A stretch of 5,383 nt of DNA, taken from the NCBI GenBank assembly GCA_020349865.1, contig CP070700.1, positions 1,080,161 to 1,085,543 of the forward strand. Direction: 5' to 3'. This stretch comes from Desulfobacteraceae bacterium. Its GTDB lineage: Bacteria; Desulfobacterota; DSM-4660; Desulfatiglandales; Desulfatiglandaceae. The notes beneath the pieces were generated by a model. The model was not told the origin of the DNA, searched no databases, and saw only the letters and a list, made by a program, of their open reading frames with translations. Below, piece by piece: positions 1 to 5,383 of the stretch. The number at the start of each line of letters is the position of its first letter. Positions within the stretch are counted from its first letter, which is position 1. The translations under genes and the position numbers were made by a program.

Positions 1-1
1 A

Positions 2-1072
2 TCGGTTCAAAACGTCACTAAGAAATTCCAAGAATTTGTAGCAGTAAACTCCGTCTTTTTCGAGGTGGAACAGGGGCGTTTCTTTTCCATACTCGGACCA
101 TCAGGCTGCGGGAAGACCACTCTATTACGCATGATCGCCGGGCTTACAGAGCCTACCAGCGGGACAATTGAAATTCGTGGAGTAAGCATGGCCGGCATTT
201 CACCCAACAAGCGACCAGTCAACCTTATATTCCAGCAATTGGCCCTGTTCCCCATGATGAACGTGGAGGAAAATGTTGCTTTTGGTCTGCAACGACGGGG
301 AGAGAACAAGGCAAACATCAAAAAGAAGATTAACGCCATTCTGGAACGGGTGGACTTATCCGGGTTTGAAAACAAAAAAATCGATCAGCTTTCGGGCGGT
401 CAGAAACAACGTGTGGCCATTGCCAGGTGCCTTGTACTAGAGCCGACAGTATTGCTGTTGGATGAACCTCTGGGGGCCCTGGACCTGAAACTGCGGGAAC
501 AGATGAAGGTGGAGTTGAAAAAACTCCAGGCGAAAGTTGGCACGACATTTGTCTACATCACCCACGATCAGTCAGAGGCCATGGTGATGTCCGACCATGT
601 TGCTGTAATGAATGATGGGGTATTTGAACAGATTGATACACCGCAGAATCTCTACAATAGACCCACAACTCCCTTTGTTGCTCAATTTGTGGGCGACAAC
701 AACTCTTGGTCAGGAAGAATCCGCGAGTGTGACGAATCAACGGCTGAAATTGAGACAGCCGAAGGCTCCGTGTTCCGCACAAAGCTTGAACAAATGCTTC
801 AACCCGGTACCGAAGTTGCCCTGTTTCTCCGGCCGGAAGCCATGTTGATAGAACCTGATCCCGCTATTTCTGATCTGAACCGGTTTGAAGTGGTGGTCAA
901 ATCCATTCTTTTTGACGGTGCGAACAGCCGACTGCTGGCCAACCCGCTAAATGATGACACAGAATTGCTCATCGCGCTTCCCCAGAACCGGCAATATGAT
1001 TACGTTCAGGTAAATGATAAAATTGAAATCGGATGGGATAAGCAGTCCGGCATCTGCTTTCCCAAAAAGTGA
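2..1072 (+). CDS. potA: Polyamine-type ABC transporter ATP-binding protein PotA (5' partial)
   Basis: This is the cytoplasmic ATPase that would power an importer of the spermidine/putrescine family with the two permeases that follow. The frame stays open to the left edge, and the residues before the GTG at 65 (SVQNVTKKFQEFVAVNSV) are a normal first ABC strand, so GTG 65 is not the start and only a few N-terminal residues are missing. The 356 visible residues show Walker A GPSGCGKT (32-39), a Q-loop FQQLALFP (Gln about 78), signature LSGGQ (130-134), Walker B VLLLDE (150-155) followed by the D-loop GALD, and the switch histidine in YITHD (188). From about residue 232 a TOBE-type regulatory domain follows, including LFLRPE, as in PotA/MalK-like ATPases. 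The stop lies 9 bases before potB. All catalytic motifs are intact. The family is sure; polyamine as substrate is inferred from similarity and gene order, and related importers carry other cationic or organic substrates. Confidence 0.93.
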   Translation, partial: SVQNVTKKFQEFVAVNSVFFEVEQGRFFSILGPSGCGKTTLLRMIAGLTEPTSGTIEIRGVSMAGISPNKRPVNLIFQQLALFPMMNVEENVAFGLQRRGENKANIKKKINAILERVDLSGFENKKIDQLSGGQKQRVAIARCLVLEPTVLLLDEPLGALDLKLREQMKVELKKLQAKVGTTFVYITHDQSEAMVMSDHVAVMNDGVFEQIDTPQNLYNRPTTPFVAQFVGDNNSWSGRIRECDESTAEIETAEGSVFRTKLEQMLQPGTEVALFLRPEAMLIEPDPAISDLNRFEVVVKSILFDGANSRLLANPLNDDTELLIALPQNRQYDYVQVNDKIEIGWDKQSGICFPKK

Positions 1073-1081
1073 AGTCTTAAT

Positions 1082-1939
1082 ATGAAAAAGCATTATCGGT
1101 GGGCTCTCCTTTTCTTCTTGACGCCCGTTCTAATCTGGCTGGTTTTACTGATCGTGTTGCCCCAGATCGACTTGTTTATCATGTCGTTCCGTAGTGAAAA
1201 TGACGCTGGTGAGATGGTATGGAGCCTTTCCAATTATTTGAATTTTTTTGATGAACCGATCTACTGGCTGACCTTTGTCCGAACGGCTGTTTACTCCATT
1301 TTAGTAACGTTTCTGACCTTTCTTATTGCCCTTCCCGTTGCATTCTACATCACTAAAGTCGTGAAACCAAAGTTCCAGGGGTTTCTCACGGTGCTTCTCT
1401 TACTTCCCTTTTGGGTGAGCGAAATGGTCCGGGTCTATGGATGGATGATTCTTTTAAGGGAAAGCGGTGTGATAAATCACTTCCTCCTCAAACTGGGGGT
1501 ATTAAATCAACCTATCGAAATGCTTTATAAAGATACCACCATGGTACTCGGGCTCATTTATACTTCCATGCTGTTTATGGTGGTTCCTCTGATTTCCGTG
1601 TTAGACAGCCTGGATAACAGCTTAATCGAAGCTGCTTACGATTTAGGCGCAAATATGTGGTCTATCCTGTTCAAGATTATCATTCCCCATGCCACACCTG
1701 GTATTGTCTCGGGCTCCATTGTAGTTTTTATGCTGACATTGGGAAATTACCTCACCCCCAATCTTATGGGAGGGAAAAACTCCCTGTGGTTTACAGAACA
1801 GATATACAACCAATTTATCGCCAGTTTTAACTGGAATCAGGGCTCTGCCTTTGGTTTTCTTTTGCTCTTTCTCTCTTCACTTGTTATTTGGGTCGGTTTG
1901 AAGCTATCCAAACAAAACTTGAGTAAAATCGCGCAATGA
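1082..1939 (+). CDS. potB: Polyamine-type ABC transporter permease PotB
   Basis: This is an inner-membrane permease subunit of 285 residues, the usual length for PotB. It should pair with PotC to form the channel. Hydrophobic segments lie at about 8-30, 65-90, 100-125, 152-174, 207-225 and 255-273, which fits six membrane helices. The cytoplasmic coupling loop carries a full EAA motif, EAAYDLG (183-189), then nine residues and I-I-I-P (199-202), the site that docks onto the ATPase. The N terminus (MKKHYRWALLFFLTP) is typical of a first helix without a cleaved signal. The ATG at 1082 is 9 bases after the potA stop. The Shine-Dalgarno sequence is weak (a GTGAAG-like stretch overlapping the potA stop), so translation is probably coupled to potA. 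Its end overlaps the potC start by ATGA. The B versus C assignment comes from gene order and sequence style. Confidence 0.92.
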   Translation: MKKHYRWALLFFLTPVLIWLVLLIVLPQIDLFIMSFRSENDAGEMVWSLSNYLNFFDEPIYWLTFVRTAVYSILVTFLTFLIALPVAFYITKVVKPKFQGFLTVLLLLPFWVSEMVRVYGWMILLRESGVINHFLLKLGVLNQPIEMLYKDTTMVLGLIYTSMLFMVVPLISVLDSLDNSLIEAAYDLGANMWSILFKIIIPHATPGIVSGSIVVFMLTLGNYLTPNLMGGKNSLWFTEQIYNQFIASFNWNQGSAFGFLLLFLSSLVIWVGLKLSKQNLSKIAQ

Positions 1940-2790
1940 TCCGCTCTCTCCCACAATCAAAAACGTATGCACTTAGTTTCAGGTTTTATGTCATTTTGTA
2001 TTTTACGTTTCTGTTTGCCCCGCTGCTGGTGACATGCGTGCTTGCATTTAATGATTCCCAGTTTCCTTCCCTTCCATGGAAGGGTTTTACATTGGAATGG
2101 TTTACGGCGAATCTTCCGGAACGGGTGGGGATATTTCAAGATCAAATCAATTTAGACAGTATCTGGGTGAGTGCCCGTGTGGCATTCTTTGTGACGTTAC
2201 TGTCAGTGGTTGTGGGAACATGCGGGGCGTTTCTTTTTGAGCAGGAGGAGTTTCGATTTAAGCAGTTTCTTTATTTTCTCATGCTCGCCCCTCTGGTTAT
2301 TCCTGGTGTGATTCTGGGGATCTCTATCCTCATGTTCAGCACCACCCTTGGCACCTATTTTGAAGATAGCTGGAATGTAGATGTGGGTCTTTTCCGGCCT
2401 GGTTTCTGGCTGGTAGTGCTGGGTCAGTTTTCATTCATAAGTACGCTGGTTACCCTTGTGGTTTCAGCGCGTTTGAGAAAATTTGACCGTACCCTTGAAG
2501 AAGCGGCCATGAATCTGGGGGCCAACCGTTTAGAGGTGATCTGGTATATCACCTTGAAGTTTCTTCGACCGGCAATAATTGGGGCAGGGGCAGTAGCGTT
2601 TCTCATGTCCTTTGAGAACTTTAACACCACGCTGTTCTTGGTGGGATCTGAAGCGACGCTGCCGATTAATCTTTATCTTCAGGTAAGGGATGGGAGTACT
2701 CCTGTGATCAATGCCATCTCCTTTTTGTTGATCGTGGGAACCTCAATCGCCGCATTGGCCAATCTCTATTTTAGTAAGAGAGAAGCATAA
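1936..2790 (+). CDS. potC: Polyamine-type ABC transporter permease PotC
   Basis: This is the second inner-membrane permease of the importer, 284 residues. Hydrophobic segments lie at about 17-38, 78-100, 110-135, 156-177, 212-225 and 258-277, fitting six helices. The EAA coupling motif is EAAMNLG (189-195) followed after nine residues by I-T-L-K (205-208). The usual proline of the I-x-L-P part is a lysine here, with a proline four residues on (RPAI). The periplasmic loop after helix 1 has the NDSQFPSLPWKGFTLEWF style typical of PotC/YdcV-like permeases. The start ATG overlaps the potB stop (ATGA at 1936-1939), and there is no good Shine-Dalgarno sequence, which points to translational coupling. 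No binding protein follows: 42 bases later the convergent HAD gene ends. The family is secure; substrate specificity cannot be read from the permease. Confidence 0.92.
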   Translation: MIRSLPQSKTYALSFRFYVILYFTFLFAPLLVTCVLAFNDSQFPSLPWKGFTLEWFTANLPERVGIFQDQINLDSIWVSARVAFFVTLLSVVVGTCGAFLFEQEEFRFKQFLYFLMLAPLVIPGVILGISILMFSTTLGTYFEDSWNVDVGLFRPGFWLVVLGQFSFISTLVTLVVSARLRKFDRTLEEAAMNLGANRLEVIWYITLKFLRPAIIGAGAVAFLMSFENFNTTLFLVGSEATLPINLYLQVRDGSTPVINAISFLLIVGTSIAALANLYFSKREA

Positions 2791-2792
2791 TC

Positions 2793-2822
2793 GACCGGGG
2801 CAAGAGTCCTGGTCTTGTTGTT
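2793..2822 (+). terminator. Probable intrinsic terminator of the pot operon
   Basis: Three bases after the potC stop, GACCGGG (2793-2799) can pair with CCTGGTC (2808-2814) to give a 7-bp stem including one G-U pair and an 8-base loop. TTGTTGTT (2815-2822) follows. The stem is short and the tail is interrupted by G, so it is a modest terminator at best. On the minus strand the hairpin is followed by GATTATGC, not a T run, so it would not serve the convergent HAD gene well. Confidence 0.45.
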
Positions 2823-2832
2823 AATGGTTATG

Positions 2833-3930
2833 TTACTCATTAGATTCTATTATTCTCTCTAACTCATTAAAATCTCTAATAACATAATCTGCGCCCGCCC
2901 TTAACAGGTCTCTTTTGAGAGTAACTTTGTCTGTTGCTGAAAAGAGAACACCTACCCCCGTAAAGCCTGTTTTGGATCTTGAGGCGGCTACCATATCATC
3001 AGGCATATCACCGACATAATAGAACCCTGATGCCTCATTTTTTTTTGTCTCTGCAATAGCATCAAGCATAAATGGATTCGGCTTGCTAAGCGAAACGTTA
3101 TTTCCCTCCTGTTCCAGCATTCTTTTCTCTTCTCTGATACAGTCATCAAGGGTGAGGATGATTGAAAAATACTTTCTCAGGCCAAAAGAATCTAAAGGAT
3201 AATCAGCCTCAGTTTTGGGCCGGCCGGTGGCAATGGCTAGGAAATTGTTTTTTAAAAGGCTTTCGAGAATAGATTTATCAACCAAGGGTTTTTCTTTGTT
3301 TGCATAGCCCTCGCCATAATAAACTTTTGCATCTATGCCATAGGTAGATTTAAATAGGTCTTTACCAAGATAAATCTCCTGAAAAATCTGCTTTATAATA
3401 TTCCCGCTTCCCACATCACCAACACAAAGGCTCATGATGAATTCATCATTTGGTTTTTCTTTTTTTTCTAACAAAGTCGTTAATGGTTTCTTTGTGGATC
3501 TAAGAAATCGCGCAAGTTCTGTAACATCACAACCCCTGATCACCTTTTCATATATTGACCAGTTGTCAGGATCTTCACCCCCTCCCAAACCTTTACTCTT
3601 GCCAGCGGCAAGCTTAGGACAGGGCCGGTCAGCCGAATCAGGGGCGGAGGGAGAGGTAGGGGTGCCAAATTCACGGATCGCAGGTTTTTTTGCAAGAGGA
3701 AACAAAAGATCAATCACTAAAAAGGTCAGGTCCCAGTCATTATTCAGCCCGCCACCCTGCTTAACTCTCGCAAGGTCAGATAACTGAAACAGTGGGTCAG
3801 GCAGATTTTCCCATGACTGTGCCCCTTTTAAGAATAGCCTGGCGCTTTGTCTTATTGTGTCTCTATATGACCTTGAGACATCAATAATAACGCCATCCAT
3901 ATCGAAAACGATCAATGGCTTTGATTTCAT
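2833..3930 (-). CDS. HAD-superfamily phosphatase, subfamily IA-like, with an unusual internal segment
   Basis: A 365-residue cytoplasmic HAD hydrolase, probably a phosphomonoesterase. The HAD motifs are complete: motif I DMDGV (nucleophile Asp10, acid Asp12), motif II ATGRP (Thr235), motif III Lys283 in SKPNP, and motif IV GDMPDD (Asp308, Asp311/312). The long region between motifs I and II forms the cap. It contains ARVKQGGGLNNDWDLT (54-69), a signature I recall from a hypothetical subfamily-IA group (TIGR01548-like) found in cyanobacteria, archaea and deltaproteobacteria. Residues 89-119 are a Pro/Ser/Gly-rich stretch coded by GC-rich DNA that looks inserted (separate entry). The ATG at 3930 begins MKSKPLIVFDMDGV, leaving the correct distance to motif I; its Shine-Dalgarno sequence is weak (GAAAAG). 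It lies 30 bases after pdxJ on the same strand, so it is probably co-transcribed and may act on a phosphorylated B6 vitamer or another small phosphate ester. The substrate is unknown. Phosphoglycolate- or histidinol-phosphate-type activity are alternatives. Confidence 0.88.
   Translation of the reverse strand: MKSKPLIVFDMDGVIIDVSRSYRDTIRQSARLFLKGAQSWENLPDPLFQLSDLARVKQGGGLNNDWDLTFLVIDLLFPLAKKPAIREFGTPTSPSAPDSADRPCPKLAAGKSKGLGGGEDPDNWSIYEKVIRGCDVTELARFLRSTKKPLTTLLEKKEKPNDEFIMSLCVGDVGSGNIIKQIFQEIYLGKDLFKSTYGIDAKVYYGEGYANKEKPLVDKSILESLLKNNFLAIATGRPKTEADYPLDSFGLRKYFSIILTLDDCIREEKRMLEQEGNNVSLSKPNPFMLDAIAETKKNEASGFYYVGDMPDDMVAASRSKTGFTGVGVLFSATDKVTLKRDLLRAGADYVIRDFNELERIIESNE
3576..3664. repeat. Candidate small palindromic element inserted in frame in the HAD gene
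   Basis: This 89-base stretch begins CACCCC (3576-3581) and ends GGGGTG (3659-3664), which are perfect inverted repeats. Near its left side is a perfect hairpin CTTGCC-AGC-GGCAAG (3598-3612), with partial outer pairing of CCT and AGG around it. By hand count it has 57 G or C out of 89 (64%), against 28 of 90 at 3421-3510 and 36 of 80 at 3681-3760. The right part is a purine-rich G tract (3641-3662). It codes, in frame, residues 89-119 of the HAD protein (GTPTSPSAPDSADR then PCPKLAAGKSKGLGGGE), which look like a disordered linker. No target-site duplication is evident. It may be a REP/MITE-like element captured in the gene, or simply a compositionally biased loop; only comparison with homologs would decide. 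Confidence 0.4.
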
Positions 3931-3960
3931 CTTTTCATTTTTTTTAAGATTTTTTGGGCC

Positions 3961-4683
3961 TTATATTTCCTGCCCACAGGCCTTACAAAAGTCCTTAACG
4001 GCCTTGGCAAGTCCTACATAGAGGGCATATGAAATAAGTGCGTGGCCGATGGATACCTCCTTGATGCCCGGAAGTTCCTGGAGCCGGTGGAGGTTGTCCA
4101 GGTCGAGATCGTGCCCCGCGTTAAGGACCATGCCGGCATCAAGGGCGGCATCGTGGGCCTCGCGGAGCCTGGAAAACTGGTTGGTAATCTCGGCCTCAGA
4201 CTTTGCGCATGCGTAAGGTCCTGTGTAGAGCTCCACACGGTCTGCTCCGACGGCTGCTGCGCCCGCCATTTGGGCGGGTTCTGCATCCATGAAAAGGCTC
4301 ACCCGGATACCTTCCATCTTTAGGCGATCAATGGCGGGAATAAGAATTTTCTCGTCCTTCTTGATGTCGAAACCATGGTGTGAGGTGACTTCCCCTTTTT
4401 CAACCGGGACAAGGGTGCACTGGGCAGGGCGGATTTCCAGGACAAGATCAAGGAGGTCGGGCCGGGGATCTCCCTCGATGTTAAACTCAACATCAAGCAT
4501 AGATGCGAGTTCGTAAACGTCAGCGGGGCGAATGTGGCGTTGATCTTCTCGAGGGTGGACAGTGATGCCCTGGCATCCGGCCTCGACACAGGTGCGGGCG
4601 GCATGGACGACGTTCGGATTATCGCCTCCGCGGGCATTTCGCAAGGTGGCGACCTTATTTACGTTGACACTGAGGTTGATCAT
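3961..4683 (-). CDS. pdxJ: Pyridoxine 5'-phosphate synthase PdxJ
   Basis: This cytoplasmic enzyme performs the last ring-closing step of DXP-dependent vitamin B6 synthesis: 1-deoxy-D-xylulose 5-phosphate plus 3-amino-2-oxopropyl phosphate give pyridoxine 5'-phosphate. At 240 residues it has the normal length of this TIM-barrel family. Visible motifs are NKVATLRNARGG (9-20), HPREDQRHI (His43, Arg45, Arg49, His50), NIEG (Glu70), TGPYA (154-158), NAGHDL (His191) and SIGHA (211-215). His43, Glu70 and His191 match the positions of the known E. coli catalytic residues His45, Glu72 and His193. The N-terminal N-x-D-H of E. coli PdxJ is N-x-N-K here, a variant I recall from Bacteroidetes-type PdxJ. 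ATG 4683 is chosen because MINLSVNVNK starts directly with the first barrel strand and is preceded by AAGGAG. The HAD phosphatase follows after 30 bases. DXP-dependent B6 synthesis also needs PdxA and others, which are not in the window. Confidence 0.96.
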   Translation of the reverse strand: MINLSVNVNKVATLRNARGGDNPNVVHAARTCVEAGCQGITVHPREDQRHIRPADVYELASMLDVEFNIEGDPRPDLLDLVLEIRPAQCTLVPVEKGEVTSHHGFDIKKDEKILIPAIDRLKMEGIRVSLFMDAEPAQMAGAAAVGADRVELYTGPYACAKSEAEITNQFSRLREAHDAALDAGMVLNAGHDLDLDNLHRLQELPGIKEVSIGHALISYALYVGLAKAVKDFCKACGQEI

Positions 4684-4690
4684 TTTTTTA

Positions 4691-4696
4691 CTCCTT
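4691..4696 (-). promoter_or_regulatory. Ribosome binding site of pdxJ
   Basis: AAGGAG on the minus strand lies 7 bases before the ATG at 4683. It is a strong Shine-Dalgarno sequence and settles the pdxJ start. It contrasts with the weak sites in front of the HAD gene, potB and potC. Confidence 0.85.
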
Positions 4697-4723
4697 CGTT
4701 ATCTCGTAATCTCTCTGGCTTGC

Positions 4724-4729
4724 ATTATA
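4724..4729 (-). promoter_or_regulatory. Second candidate -10 element upstream of pdxJ
   Basis: A perfect TATAAT on the minus strand, preceded directly by TG, would place a transcription start near 4717 and a leader of about 34 bases. At 15-17 bases upstream there is only TTCCTT- or TCTTCC-like sequence, which is a poor -35. It could be a weak, activator-dependent or alternative start. In an AT-rich spacer the hexamer may also be chance. Confidence 0.28.
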
Positions 4730-4756
4730 CATCTGATTATTTGTAAGGAAGAGGAT

Positions 4757-4784
4757 ATTAAAGTGAAAAAAACTTAATTGTCAA
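4757..4784 (-). promoter_or_regulatory. Candidate sigma-70-type promoter for pdxJ-HAD
   Basis: On the minus strand a perfect -35 hexamer TTGACA (4779-4784) is followed by a 16-base spacer and TTTAAT (4757-4762), which matches the -10 consensus at 5 of 6 positions. An 18-base spacing would give TAATAT instead. The spacer holds a run of seven T. Transcription would start near 4750 and leave a leader of about 65 bases before pdxJ. It lies just past the end of the S1-domain gene, as expected for an independent promoter. Confidence 0.45.
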
Positions 4785-4821
4785 GGAAGAAAAGGCATCA
4801 AACCGGAATTAAGGCACAATA

Positions 4822-5383
4822 TTAAGGTGCATCCTTTTTTGACCCGAGAGCCTGCTCAAGCTTTTCACCCAGAGAACTTAGCGACTTTTGGGTACTTTTT
4901 CTAAAACTCCGCCAATCATCTTCATCTCTTGAATCACCCGGGATCAGAGTAATCTTTCGTTCATCCGGCTTTATTTCATTTATAATCACCGTGATGGCAT
5001 CGCCCTGCCTCAATTTTTCAATCAGCGCAGGTTGATAAGACTTTTTTATTTCTGATTTTGGAAGAAGTCCTGTAATACCGGGCTGCAATACGACAAAATA
5101 CCCAAACTTCTCCCTTTTTTCTATGCTGCCCTCTACAACCTGGCCGACGAGGTACTTGTCCTGTACATCCATCCAGGGGTCTCCCTCGGCATCCCTAATA
5201 CTGAGGGAGATCCGTCTTTTTACTGAATCAATTTCTTTTACCACTATGGGGACGGTCTCACCAGGCTTAACCTCATCTTCAGGTTTAAGGATTCTTTTCT
5301 TGTAGCTCATTTCACTGATGTGAACCAGTCCTTCAATTCCGGGCGCAATCTCCACAAAGGCACCGAAGTTTGTACATCGGGTG
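4822..5383 (-). CDS. S1-domain RNA-binding protein, RpsA-like (5' partial)
   Basis: This is the C-terminal part of a protein with repeated S1 (OB-fold) RNA-binding domains, resembling ribosomal protein S1 or a short S1-like paralogue. The frame is open to the right edge. The GTG at 5355 is an internal valine, because [16 protein letters not shown] upstream and across it is the core of an S1 domain. Of 186 visible residues, about 1-64 are the end of one S1 repeat ([27 protein letters not shown]) and about 79-147 are a second ([38 protein letters not shown]). The second ends in a degenerate form. A charged tail of about 39 residues (DSRDEDDW then [15 protein letters not shown]) closes the protein. 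Such tails occur on short S1-like proteins of deltaproteobacteria, but I cannot tell rpsA from a paralogue without the N terminus. No clear terminator follows its stop, so read-through into pdxJ is possible. Confidence 0.85.
   Translation of the reverse strand, partial: TRCTNFGAFVEIAPGIEGLVHISEMSYKKRILKPEDEVKPGETVPIVVKEIDSVKRRISLSIRDAEGDPWMDVQDKYLVGQVVEGSIEKREKFGYFVVLQPGITGLLPKSEIKKSYQPALIEKLRQGDAITVIINEIKPDERKITLIPGDSRDEDDWRSFRKSTQKSLSSLGEKLEQALGSKKDAP

Noticed and set aside
65..67. GTG at 65 as the start of potA.
   Set aside because: The frame is open upstream and codes the conserved first strand of an ABC domain, so the start is left of the window.
3434..3787. Plus-strand 117-residue frame antisense to the HAD gene, running through the GC-rich insert.
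   Set aside because: It has no ribosome site or recognisable motif, and the opposite strand has full HAD motifs on both sides.
3927..3938. Three-codon open frame (ATG AAA AGA TGA, minus strand) overlapping the HAD start.
   Set aside because: It could in principle affect initiation, but in an A-rich spacer it is easily chance and has no ribosome site of its own.
4014..4637. Minus-strand open frames at 4014-4286 and 4320-4637, and plus-strand frames at 4042-4323 and 4289-4516.
   Set aside because: They lie entirely within pdxJ, whose own frame has complete family motifs; these frames have no recognisable domains and are shadows of the GC-rich coding sequence.
4808..4830. Direct repeat ATTAAGG (4808-4814 and 4821-4827) with weak GCAC/GTGC pairing near the S1 stop, considered as terminator or operator.
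   Set aside because: The stem is only 4 bp with no T tail, and the repeat overlaps the coding end; support is too weak.
5353..5355. GTG (minus strand) as the start of the S1-domain protein.
   Set aside because: Upstream in-frame residues TNFGAF belong to the same S1 fold; the gene continues past the right edge.
1..5383. CRISPR arrays, tRNA or rRNA genes, transposase genes, toxin-antitoxin pairs.
   Set aside because: No regularly spaced repeats, cloverleaf-like sequence or matching protein motifs were seen on either strand.

Overview
The window holds two convergent gene blocks of bacterial chromosomal type, with no sign of phage, insertion sequences, rRNA or tRNA. Gene content and protein style resemble a Deltaproteobacterium (Desulfobacterota) or a related metagenomic lineage: a short S1-repeat protein, a PdxJ of the N-x-N-K type, and a HAD protein with a GLNNDWDLT-type segment. 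This placement rests on recognition of protein style, not on any search, and is only moderately sure.

Left block, plus strand (2-2790): three tightly packed genes of a polyamine-type ABC importer. They are the ATPase potA (cut by the left edge), permease potB, and permease potC, which overlaps potB by four bases (ATGA). No periplasmic binding protein (potD) lies in the window. It would have to sit upstream of potA or elsewhere. A modest GC-rich hairpin with a T-rich tail follows potC and is the likely end of this transcript.

Right block, minus strand (2833-5383): read in transcription order it runs from the C-terminal part of an S1-domain RNA-binding protein (cut by the right edge), through a 138-base spacer with candidate promoters and a strong Shine-Dalgarno sequence, to pdxJ (pyridoxine 5'-phosphate synthase). 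After 30 bases comes a 365-residue HAD-superfamily phosphatase. The last two are probably co-transcribed, which suggests, without proving, a link between the phosphatase and vitamin B6 phosphate metabolism.

The most unusual feature is inside the HAD gene. An 89-base stretch (3576-3664) is about 64% GC, against about 31-45% in sampled flanks. It begins with CACCCC and ends with GGGGTG, holds a perfect 6-bp hairpin, and is translated in frame as a Pro/Ser/Gly-rich segment in the cap region. It looks like a small palindromic element captured in a reading frame. No clearly novel multi-gene system is visible. No gene-free stretch exceeds 300 bases.
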